Assembly: GCA_000697055.1 (NCBI GenBank)
Contig: JNDT01001146.1
Location: forward strand, 1-64,000
Source: Saksenaea vasiformis B4078
Taxonomy: Eukaryota; Mucoromycota; Mucoromycetes; Mucorales; Saksenaeaceae
Direction: 5' to 3'
DNA length: 64,000 nt
Shown: positions 10,504 to 22,141 of the stretch, piece after piece
Position numbering within the stretch: the first letter of the stretch is position 1
How the letters are laid out: each line of letters opens with the position of its first letter
Translations under genes and position numbers: made by a program
The notes under the pieces: generated by a model
Seen by the model: the letters and a program-made list of their open reading frames with translations, nothing else
What the model was told of the DNA's origin: nothing
Databases searched by the model: none

Positions 10504-13500
10504 ATGGCACAACACGATTCTTCTTCTTCTCCTCCTCATTTGCGCAATGAGTCATCGTCCTCCAAAAGACAAGACTTATCTGTCGCTATACATCCCGATG
10601 ATGCAAAGGATAAAGTTTTTACCGCTATTCTTAAAGCTTTATTGAAAATGGGAAACAAACCAAGTTCCCCAAAAGAATTAGCCAATGTCATTGTCAAATA
10701 CAAATATGCCACCTTAGGGTAAAACGACATGATATATATATATATACACAAATCATATCATTAACTGATCTCTCTTCCTCTCTCTCTATCTCTCTCTCTC
10801 TCTTTTTTTTTTTTATCTAGTGGCGCTACTCCTTTTGCAACTGTATCTTCACGTATATCGCAACATTTTAAACGAGCGGCTGAACATAATCCTCCAAGAC
10901 CTCCATTATTAGCAAAACATATTGATCAAAATCATTCTCGAAAAATTAATTATTCCTTGGCAACAAACCCTACTACTACCACTACAACAACCAATGACGC
11001 TAATGACTCTGAAGAAGAAGAAGAACAAAAAAGGAAACCAACTCAAAAACGACTTCATCTTTCTGATGATGAAGAAGAAGAAGAGGAAGAAGAGGAAAGA
11101 GAAGAGCAAGATGAACGTACTATCAAACGAAGACGACAAGATCAATCGCCATCACAACAAAAACATACCTTTGCTACCCCTCCTCTTCCTTCTTTTTCTT
11201 CTCATCAAAAACAACAAACATCCATTGCGGAACCTGAAGAAAGTGATAGTGAACATTCAGATTACCATGAGGAAATGTTAAAAGGAGATGAAACCATGGC
11301 TGATATCGAAATTCCTCAACGTCGGCGATCTTCCGTTGTCAGACGACGCCAAAGCGTATATCAACCACCACCAGATGCTACCAGGAAACCATCTGTCTCA
11401 TGGTTATCGGAACACGATGTTTGGGCTCCATACGAATTCGAGGATTTCGACTCGGTTTTTTTGGACGAAGCCAGCAGCCACAACCATCATTACAACAGCA
11501 CCTCTTTCAATATCGCAGCTCCCGAATCAATCTCAGTGTCGGAGCTTGATACTTACTTCACGAATGGCTCCAATAGTCTTTCAAGAGCTTCTCGTAAAAG
11601 TTTCTCAGCCATCATGGAACAAGAACGTTCATTATTACAACAAGCCTTACTGGCCAGAAGTTCCACCCCAACAACAGAAGAAAATACATACATCCATCCA
11701 AGAAGGAATTCATGGCCTACAGACGACGTTCGTTCTTCTGATCTAGCCATGGTACACGAACGACGGAAAAACATTCAACAACAACAACAACAACCACTAG
11801 ATCGATCCTTGTCGGAGACCACAGCGGAAGCAAAACAACAAGAGGAAGAAACAAAAGCATCATCATCATCATCATCAATATTATTAGTAGCATCACCCAC
11901 CCAACAACAACAACCTATGGAACAAGACCCGGACACCACGTTGTCACCCAACCAAGTCACTTATTCTGACAGCGGACATCGATTCACCATCACAAAAAAG
12001 ACCTGTGGCAATTTACAGTGTTACGAACTCCATTCGCCAAATGATATACCAGATACAAACGTGTTACGCTTTATTGCCTCCGTGGACGGCACAAGTGAAC
12101 ATGTCGCCTTACGTACACGTCATGCTGATAGCAGTAAAGGCAGACGTAACAGTCAGTACTTTTATCTCGACGAAGGTTATGTCAATGCAACTCAGCTACG
12201 TAAAGCCGCAAGACCCGTTCTTGGCAAAGGTCCTTTCGATGCCGTTGCCGAAGCGGAGAATGGAGGTGTCGTTGTATCCATCACAAAAGGTCCACTCGAA
12301 TGCAGAGGCTCTTGGTAAGCTACTACTACTACTACTACTTATTACCCTCTCTCTTCCCTTCCCTTCTGGCTAACCCCAAGTTTTTTTTTTTTCCATTTTA
12401 GGGTGCCTTTGAGTCGAGCACGCGAACTTGTTGAAGAATTTGAAATTGAAAGTTCTCCTGGTTTAACAAAACTACTAAGTGATGATCCCATGGACGAAAA
12501 GAAAAAGGAAGAAGAAGAAAAAGAACAAGAAGAAGCAGAAGTAGAAGCAGAAAAAGAAGCAGCAGCAGCAGCACAGGGTAAGAGAGAGAGAAAGAAAGAG
12601 AAAGACTGGCTTACCCAGTATGTGTTCCATTCACTTACCTTTACCTTACTCAGCTACAGAACAAACAATGACTACAGCCATGACGACGACCACCACCACG
12701 TCTTCTACTGTCATGGAATCGACCGTTTCAAAACAAGACGATGGGGATGTGTTTGTTCGATTTGAAGAAGATGAAAAGAAACCTTTCCAAACAGCAGAAC
12801 CAGCGGTGAAAGTAGTAGCGCCATCTGCTGCTGCAGCATCAACACTACCACCACCTACTACTAGTAGTACTACTACTACCACTACCAGTAGTGCACCTCT
12901 GTCAACGACGGAATTGTTGAAATCCATGAATATTCAAAATTTGAATTTATTAGCGTTGCACCATATGACAGCTGCCATTCCTAGTCTGGCCCATTTATCA
13001 CCGACCCTCGATCTTGCACGTTCCCTTGCAGCCTATATGCAAGCCGTTGCAAAAGATAATGCCGGCGCCAGTCGCTCCAACCCCGCAGACGCCTCCTCAC
13101 CCTCCACTTCCTCACCCTCCACCTCATCCACCTCTTCTGCCGCCGCCACCCATGCGTTTGATCTCAAAGCGGCTTTGCAACGTTTTCCCGCATTAGACGC
13201 TCTACTAAAAAAGGAAGTTATGCCACCTGCGCCTACCGTCACTACAACTGCTACTACTACTACTACTACTACTACTACTAGTAGTAGTAGTAGTAATAGT
13301 AGTAATAGTAATAGTAGTCAAGAGGAGGATAGTACAGTTGTCCGGACCACCACGCCTACAACGCCACCCATGTATATCACATTGGTGGATAAGGTCGCTG
13401 TCTGTGTTGCTGTCTTGACCAATGCAAATGGCACAGAGCACAAAATCATGCGCCGTATGGATTCAGGATATATCAATGGCACGGCGCTGCTGACGGCGGG

Positions 13501-14776
13501 TGATATCGAGACGGAGAGTGAACGGAGCATGATCCTGAGTTTTGAGATGGATCGCGTCCGTGTCCCAAGTAAAGAGAGTCCGTTGTATGGCACATGGATT
13601 CCATTACGACGTGCACAAGAACTGGCCGTCACCTGTTCTATTCAGAATCGTCTAGGTCCGTTTCTGAGCGATACCATCGAACCTTATTTCCCTTCACCCA
13701 TCCCTATCGAAATGCCTCAACAGAAACCAAGAGATACGCATTTAACACGTATGGCACTGGCTGCGCTACGTGATGTGTCACCCAAGTCCCTCGGTTACAT
13801 GACGCCGTCGATCACCCGTAAACCGCTCAACCGGACACCGGCGGCCCATTTGCACCAACTGATGCTCACCAAACTCAAATCCCATCACAAACCAAAAGCC
13901 CCGTTATTGGGCTCCTTTGATGACTCGAAAGACGGCGACCGCATCGTCCGAATCGTCGACGGTAAACCACCCAGAGTGCCGGCCACCGAAAAAAAGAAGA
14001 ACGTAGCAGTAGTAGTAGCAGCAACAACAACAACGGATCAGAAGAAGGAAGAGGAGAAGGAGGGGGAGAGGGAGGATTCGGGCAGTGAAACCGACACAGA
14101 CACCGACGTTGAAGAAGTACGTAAAAAAATGCGACGGATGCGCGAAGCAGCCATCGAAGCCATCAGCAGCGGTCGGTCCAGCGATCTGGAAGAACTTTTA
14201 AGTCGCGCAAGCAATCCAATTGTCCATCCAAGACGCACGATTCATATTCGACCACCACGGGATGTCAGACGGCGACGTTTGGGTGAAGAGATAGCAGTGG
14301 TGGCGCAACATGAGGATGAACGAACACGGTATGCACGAAGAAGGCCCATGGCCCATGGAGGAAAATGGTCCGCTGGCGGTGGCAAACTGACACCCTCCAT
14401 TATGAAAAAATCCGCCTCCTGGAGTGGCGCGCTAAGCTCACCCCGTGCTTCCCTGAAACGGGCACGAAACAACAACAACAACAACAAACCACGTAAAAAA
14501 CAAAACCAACGATTGGATGATATCAAAGAAGATGAAGAAGACGATGAAGAGGACGACGACGACGACGACGGAGAAGAGGTGGCAAATAGAGTTGTAGAAC
14601 ATAATAACAACAACCATTTCCACTCACCCGATAAAAAGCAACCCAACAACATCACGACGAAGACGACGATGTCAACAACGACAACGCCCACTGTGCCGGC
14701 AACGCAAGAAGATGACGAAGATGATGATGAAGAAATTGACATTGGTGGAAGCGAAGAAGACGACGACTTAAGATAA
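10504..14776 (+). CDS. GDS1-type winged-helix protein with two KilA-N/APSES-like domains
   Basis: Four exons (10504-10718, 10821-12314, 12402-12577, 12654-14776) join in phase to 1335 residues. Residues about 25-110 form a GDS1-like winged helix (FTAILKALLKMGNKPSSPKE...GGATPFATVSSRISQHFKRA). About 460-590 is a KilA-N/APSES-like domain (YFYLDEGYVNATQLRKAARP...GSWVPLSRARELVEEF). A second related domain is at about 865-985 (IMRRMDSGYINGTALLTAGD...YGTWIPLRRAQELA). Acidic, poly-S/T and poly-Q linkers separate them. A basic region near 1190-1230 and a very acidic tail complete the protein. The domain set indicates a chromatin or transcription regulator in the nucleus. Targets are unknown; it is not a clear Mbp1/Swi4 orthologue because no ankyrin repeats follow. 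Confidence 0.85.
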
Positions 14777-14937
14777 CCCCCCAACTCCTCTTTTCTCCCT
14801 TTCTCTCATTAAAAACAAATAAAAATAAACAGTAGACGCACGTAATTTATAACACATGACCCAGTTTTTTCTTCTTTTTTTTTATAGTCAATGGATGAGG
14901 AGGATTGCATTAACTTTCTTTTATTTTTTTTACATTA

Positions 14938-15262
14938 TCAGGATCTCAGGTTGTACACTTCAGATACGCGTCGGGGATTCCTTGGGGAACCATCTGTCAC
15001 GGCATTGGAGGCTGCCTTGATGGAATAAACCAGTTGAATCATTTGATCCTCGTCATGAGGAAGTGTCATGCCATGTTGTGTTGCATAACTTTTTTCGGCT
15101 CTTAAAATACTTCGGATTTGGTTTTGACACTTGTCAAACACATGTGCATTCTGTCGCTGGTTACCGCCGATCAGCCCATCCGATCCAAAACGATATTTTT
15201 CAATTTCATGACAAAGCGATGCAATATCATTCAGTTCATCCAGTATATCCATATCCACCTTT

Positions 15263-15297
<35 letters not shown>

Positions 15298-18200
15298 CAT
15301 AGCAACCCATCAGTCAGTCAGTCGACGCTGAAAAAAGAAAAGCATTGATGCAACTCTGTTTCTTACCTCTTCTTTTTCTTCTTCTTTTTTTTCTTTTTCT
15401 TCTTCTTCATCATCATCATCTGCTCGGTTGGCTACCATCACGAGATCTTCATTGGTCGTGACACCCAACTCAAGAAGCAAGATTTGTGCATCCGGTGACA
15501 GTTTGGATTTCGGGTGGACGGCATCAATAAAGCCAAGCGCCAAAAAGTTGTTGACTGCATTCTGACTGGCTTCTGTCGACAGCACCTCACGATAGATCGT
15601 TCGACGGCCACTGATCAAATGGGCAGCAATCCATTGCGAAAGCACAGGCACAATTTTTCGGGGCATGTACCGTAAATCCCGCAAAGCAGACAGAGAACAG
15701 GATGTAATCCAGTAAGCGTCCAATGTGGGATACAGGAAAGAAGCAAGCAAGCAAATACGTGTGTAGGCCACATGATCACCCTCCATGGACACCGTCTTCC
15801 GGTAACCTGTATCATCCTTCACCAAGTAGTCTTTGGCAAGGAACCAACCAATCAATTGCTCGAATTTCTGGATAAAATAAAATAGACTGAGTCCCACGCA
15901 CGCACACATATAGTTCAACCATCCAGCAATTTTTTTTTTCTTACCTCGTCTTTGTCCCATGGGTAAATGAATTCGTCCTTGAACAGACGTACCAAAAAGG
16001 TAAAGCGATCATACAGTTCATCATGAGAAACCGTCTTGGCTCCTCCAGAAAGATAGACAATGGAAAACAAGGACTCGGGTAAAAAGATCTCAAGCAACTA
16101 AAAAAGAAAAAAAAAACAAACAGGTTAAATGATTAGCTGATGGTGATGATGATGTTTTCTATTACTGGCAACTCTGGTTTTTCTTTACCTGGTTGGCAAT
16201 ATACGAAAGATCCATGACATTGTCAGCATGTTCGACGACACGCACATTGGTATGTTCCGTCATACGTTTACCATCAATGACAATGTTTGTACGCGCATCC
16301 AGAATATCAAGGGAAAAGGAAACAATGGCATCCACATCTTCATCCTCTACTTCTCCCCCCGGGGGGATTTCGTTTTTTACTAAGCTCATTCCCATTTTAC
16401 TTTCGGGTCCCCCCTTTTTCTTACCTTGCCAATCCAATGCAATGCCTTTGGCAAAAATCTCGTCACGAAGCCATCCAACATACTCATAGATAGAACCTAT
16501 GGACGGACGAATTGGCGTCAGCAGAAAAAAAAAAAAAAAAACTCCATAGAGCCTCCGATTTTTACCCATGGATAAGCCATTGGTTGCACGACTGAAGAGG
16601 ACCGTGGCCGCTACCAGCGCGACAGGACTGACAATCGTAGCCATGTGCTGACGTTTTTGAATCGCTTTTGTAATATGATCAACGAGATAATCTTGCTTGC
16701 TCACACCACTGATAAGAAAAAAGGATGAGTAAAAACAAATCACATGAAGAAAGAAAAAAAAAACACTTTTTTTTTCTTTTTTTTTTTTACCTTGATGGTG
16801 TGAAGGAGTCTGAGAGGTTTTCCACTGTTTCCCTGATATCAATCACGTCACCAATGCCAACGTAGGCTCGACCGTACCGTCCTTGTTCCATGCTCACATT
16901 GTCTTTGGTCGTTGCTGCTGCACGGTCGGCTACAGTAGCACTCGGTCTCAGGAGATTGGCGGAAGCAAGCTGACTATTGGTTGTACGTGGTTTCTGATCA
17001 AGCACCTGATTCACCAAACTACGAAGTTCGGGAATCTTTTCATACGTGATATTCAAGGGAACAAACACCGTATCCTTTGCCGTCATATCCGTCGCTTGGT
17101 TCTTTTCTATTGTTGCTTCCAGCACCATATCCACAATACCGTCACGGTAAACCGCCTGAAGTCGTCCTGTTCGTGAACGTGCCTTCTCAATCAACAACGA
17201 CAGTGCGCCATGATCATGCAATAAAGCCTCTGTGTAGGCTGCAGCAACTGCCGTATTTAATGGGGATCGTGTCGCTTGATCACGTCGCACAAAATAAGCA
17301 CCAGTGATGCGAAGAATATCCGAAACAGGCCCCAACAACGCCAACGCTAATAACGTGAAAATGGATTCATTCAGTCAAGAGGAAGCGAATAACTTAGAAG
17401 ATATATATCTATTTTTACCTTCATCGCATACAATGGCGGGAACAGGTAAGTGGTAACGCATGCAAACGTACCATGTCAATAACGGATCAAGAATCGTCTT
17501 GGACACAGGAACATAGACCACACGTTTGCCTTGAATTTGGCGTTTGAGCTACAAAAACATTTCCTCCGTGTGAAAACTCCCTCCTACTCCTCCTCCAAAA
17601 CAAAATGAGATCCTTTTTTTTTTTTTTTTACCTTTTCAATGTCTTCCTCTTTTACGCGAACACTGGTAAAAAGACGTTTGAACAAGGCATCCAAGAAAGC
17701 ACCTGCAAACCACACATAGGCAAGTTGTGTTCGTTCCTTCATACGTTGGAGCACCTTGAATGCTTCACCAACAACAGTTTGTTGAGGAACACCCGACGTT
17801 TCAATGATCTAAAGTAAAAAGAGAAATATATATATATATTTCCCGTTTTTAGCAAGCGTGGTCCACCAACTAATAATAATAATAACAAGAAGAAGTCCTC
17901 CTGTACCTGGCGGATGCTTTGGCCTACTCTGCTGTCGTTGAGGACGGTCACCTTGATCGCTTCGTCGTTTTCACCGACACGTGCTGCCCAACGGCCAAGC
18001 ACGGCTGTGTGGGCTCCTTTTTTCAACAGCTCCGAATCATCGTGACACCAGTCGTCCAAGCTGGCATCAAAATCATTGACCCATTCTTCGGATTTCTTTC
18101 GGTCTTTTTGTTGTTCTTGTTGTTGCGCAGGTTTTTCCAACGATGTCATCACCTGCATCAACATGCGCTCTGTCCGTTTTTGTATATCGGATGCACTAAA

Positions 18201-20676
18201 GATGACGGATTCGATCTGTTTGTCGATAATTAAATCGCGCACCACAGGGTCTTTCGAATACAGGGCACAATCCCATTGCGCTGGCAGTGTAATATTCCTC
18301 AGCCCCGTCGGGCCCTGTGCAACATAGCTATGGACCCCGAAGCTGTAATTCATCATGTACTTGTCCCAAGCCAAATTCTCATACGGTTCTAATGCGTAGA
18401 CAGGATCCTCTTCCAAAAGACGCTGCAGCTGACTGACGTTATGATGATCAAAGGTCCATCGATGGCGTAAAAAGGGTTGATTTGCTTCGGCAATACGTGA
18501 TGCAAGTTCGACTGTTCGATTGGCGGGATTCATTTCCACTCGATTATACGCGTTGCTATTATTTCCGCTAATGGCTGTTGTCACCGAGGCAAGGGACTGG
18601 GGTAAATGGTATTTCATAAAAATACGTGCCTTGAACAAAGCCTTGTTCGAAACGAAATAATCATTGGCTGATGGAAGCGTGATCTTGGTACTGCGTGTCC
18701 AGTAATGTCGTATCGATTCGTAAGCCTCACGCCAGGTGACTGTGTTGATACTGTTGGCAGAGACTTGGTAGATAAAAGGTGCATAGACGATATGAGGTAC
18801 ATTTAAACTGTGTGTTGCATTTTCATCTTCAAGGATTTCATTGTAAGGAAGCACAAATTTCAAGCCTGGAGATTTGACAAATGCAGCACAGCCAATAAGA
18901 ATACGCGCCAAGTAGTCCACCGGCACGACATCAGCCAACAAATCACCCGCATCCGGCTGAAGCACTTGAATACCATGACCAGTTAAGAAAATCGTACTGT
19001 TAGCTCCCGTCACGCCATCCACCTAAGCCAGAGAAGAAAGAAAGAGAGAAGAAGAAAAAAAGAGACATGTGAGCACCTAGGAAAAGAAAAGAAAAAAAAA
19101 TTTCCTTTTTTTTTTTTGGTTTCTTACCCATCCAGGGACTGGTTCATAGGCACCTGCTCCAACTTGTGTGGCACGTACAATGGCTACAGGCCATTGTGTT
19201 TTGCCTCCCTGTACCTCCTCTACACGGTTATAATCGACGCGTTTCAAAATAAGATGTTCCGTCAACGACTTGGTAAACGTATATGTATTGGGATAATGGG
19301 TCAAAATTCGCTGCGTCATTTTGGGTATATCTATTATAGAGCGAGTAGAAAATTCGAGGATGAACGAACAAAACGACAAGGATAATAATAATAACTTGGA
19401 CTTACCTTGGAGCTCTAATCCTACAATTTCCTTTAACAATGTTTCTGGATCCCCAAGTTCCATTGGGTATACGCGTTCCTGCACATGGCCATCAGGTAAG
19501 TTTGCATTCAGATACGCAAGGGACATATGCACAAAGGCCTCTGCAGGAATTAAAAAAAAAAGGGTGTTAGTTGGGTAATCCATCATGATGCAGCTTTTTT
19601 GTTGGGGGGAGTTACTTGCGCATATGTTCACATTCATCCGCCAGATCCATCAATCGCAAGGTACCAAGTGTATTTGTCTGACGACAATAAAGGAATTTTT
19701 ATCTTAGCCATCAATAATAATAATAATAATAAAAGCCTGATTCTTCACATTACCTCTAGGGCCAAATCTAGTCTTTCTTGATAATCCAATGCAGCTGCAC
19801 AATGAATAACAACATGGACAGATTTGACAATCATTTCTCTATCTTCTTCCGTCATGGATAAATCCGGGGAAATGATATCGCCACCAATGGGTACAATTTT
19901 ATCCTTAATGATGGCGTCAAATGTAGCTGGTCCCATATTACGGCGCAGGGAAATAAAGGCCTAGTCGTTTTTTTTATATCTCTCGGTTTTAGATAGGTTG
20001 CTTCTTCTTCTTCTTCTTCTTACGCGGAAACGTTTTCTCTCCGTCCCTTTTTTTTTTTTTTTACCTTATTACTTAAAATTTCATTTCGTATGCGGTCTGT
20101 TGGTCGGCCTACTTTACTGCGCTTATTACTGCCATTGCGAATGAGCACATAGATTTTGCCGAGGTTCATGCCCAAGGATTGAATGAGTTTCCATAACACC
20201 GTTTTCCCGACAAAACCGGTGGCGCCTGTCAGTAGGATAGCTTTGTGTTTGTAAAAGTCAAGGACAGGTCCATGAATCTCTGGTACTTGTATTGTTTGCT
20301 TTTGTGGGATCGGTGATTCTGGTGAACGTGGCGAAGGTGGTGATGGTGAAGAAGGAGGAGGAGGAGGTTCCGCTACCGTCGGTTCAGGCAACGCGTGTTC
20401 CTCCTCTTCCTCTTCCTCTTCCTCCGCTCGTTGTTGTCCGTCTTTCTCTTCTGCTGCCGCCTTCTCCTCCTTTTCTTCTTCTTTTATGGGTTCAGGTGAT
20501 GGTGAATCCTCTTCTTCTTCTACAAAGACGGGCGTGTCATTGTTCACAACAATTGTCGGAAGTGGGCTTTGCTCCGCCGAGATGGCCAGCTCGTCGTCGG
20601 TGCTCAGTGGTTTATCTTCTACGTTAAGTACTGGGACCGTTGGTTCTTCCGTCGACGGAGGGTCCTGTTGTGTCAT
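14938..20676 (-). CDS. Fusion of fatty acyl-CoA reductase and GNPAT/PlsB-like acyltransferase
   Basis: Fifteen exons (20676-20065, 19960-19754, 19677-19620, 19540-19406, 19330-19128, 19022-17907, 17808-17632, 17548-17419, 17346-16791, 16708-16566, 16496-16425, 16379-16189, 16097-15945, 15867-15367, 15258-14938) sum to 1524 codons plus stop. After an acidic, proline-rich N-terminus comes an NAD(P)-binding reductase domain from about residue 146 (LLTGATGFVGKT; HCAAALDYQE; Y-T-F-T-K as the YxxxK pair), with a FAR_C-like part to about 600. From about 835 follows a GNPAT/PlsB-type acyltransferase with GAYFVRR, EKARSRTGRL and VPLNITYE blocks. Its motif I reads VPVSKTILDPL, so the usual His of HX4D is Ser852 while Asp857 is kept. 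The reductase would make fatty alcohols; GNPAT enzymes acylate DHAP in peroxisomes. The intron after 19620 uses a GC donor. A 45-nt in-frame segment at 16380-16424 may or may not be spliced. Confidence 0.88.
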
Positions 20677-20876
20677 AAGGTAAAAAAAAAAAAAAGGGGT
20701 AGTAGTGTAAGCGAAGCGGAAGTAAAAAAAAAAAAAAAAAAAAAAAAAAGAAAAGAAAAAGAAAAAAAATATGCGGTTTTCTTCTTCTTCTGGGGAACTG
20801 GGCGCAACTCGGACAAAAGGACACAATTTCTATATTTGGCACTGATTCTTTTTTCTTTTTAATATCTGCGGGCCTT

Positions 20877-22141
20877 CAGTTACCAAAAGGAAACGGTGTA
20901 GCCCCGCTGGGGACTTGTGAACTAAAAGTTTGGTGGTTGTAAACATGGCTTCGGTGAATCTACTGCAACCCCACATCGAAACTTTAATAGACCGGCTAGA
21001 ATGGTAGTGACAAACGAAACATGCGCAGTAGACAACGTGTCAGAACACGTAATTTTATGCAAAGATGCATAGCATCTCAGAGACTGGCATAGGATACCAC
21101 TAACTTACTTATCTAGCGCGTTGGTTTGATTATGATTGTTTCGTAGAACAAAAAAAAATCACAACAATGAGGTCGTCAGGGTCGGTAGTTCAATTACGCG
21201 AAGCTTTAGTGGTGGCTAGCCTTTTATCTGAAAAAGGAATTTTTTCTTTAATGAAACTTTTTTTTTTCCTTTGCATTTTCGCGTTGACAGATAAGGCAAC
21301 TTTTTTTTTCTCTAGCAAGCAAGCACACACGTCTTTTGTATCAACTCGAAAGGTTGGGTCCTGTACCTTGTGTTTATGAAACATTACTTATTGTTTCGAG
21401 ATAAGGAAAAATGTTCGATGAGGGCTGTGTACAGAGAGAGTCACGCGTGTCTTTCCATCTGCCCCGAACCATCCTGATTTAGGGTTGCAAAACCCCTTTG
21501 GTATGCCGACCAGCTAAGTAAAGATTGCTCTGGACGCTTTACAGGTCGAATCTAGAATCCCATTTATGTATTCCTCTTCTACATGCTGGTTTTCAGGCAC
21601 AACCACCGCGTGAAAGTACCTGATTTTGGTAAATCCAATGCCCCATGCAACTTGTCCATAATGTCAATATGCGCTTTCGTTGGCTTACATCGTCGATGTT
21701 GTGTCACGTTCTATCAATGAATGGTGGTACGAACCGTTATCAATTTGAAATCCTGCGATCATTCTCGCCCCCAAAAGGTGAGACGATGAATCAGAAACAC
21801 AAGCCAACCAAAGAGCATGCTCGATCCAATTTTTTTTTCTTTTCTTTTGCAAAAAAGACTACAGTAATGTCCGTTATCTTAGTGCTTTTTTTTTCATAAA
21901 CAGCTAAACTATAAACAATCATGTACATCAGAAATGAAAGGATAGCAGCAACGATCGACGCAACGTTTTTCCTGAGAATCATAGCAGAGGAAAAAAAAAA
22001 AGAAAAACCAACAACAATATAACAACAGCGTGTATAAATCGTCTGTATCCTTCTTTTCCTTATGCTGAACGACGCAGAGGAAAAAGAATAAAATGGATAG
22101 ATCTTCATCTAATCTCCGAGGAGGAAAGGCATCGTTGCAAT
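20877..22141. other. Intergenic, one weak coding-like signal
   Basis: Most of the stretch has no readable frame. At 21167-21400 two short plus-strand pieces (MRSSGSVVQLREALVVASLL and LLYQLERLGPVPCVYETLL) look protein-like and could be exons of a damaged gene, but no complete structure can be built from them. The right end is 3' flank of the SUMO ligase. Confidence 0.35.

Noticed and set aside
12646..12927. Long minus-strand frames opposite the KilA-N gene (also 14242-14784)
   Set aside because: They are poly-Val/poly-Ser shadows of Thr- and Asp-rich repeats in the real plus-strand gene.
20690..20780. Long poly-A/poly-T tracts as special elements
   Set aside because: Such runs occur at many introns and promoters in this window and appear to be ordinary base composition of the genome.
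21167..21400. Possible TFIIS N-terminal-like gene on the plus strand
   Set aside because: Two short pieces look protein-like but no start-to-stop structure with splice sites could be built, and the likeness is too weak to name.
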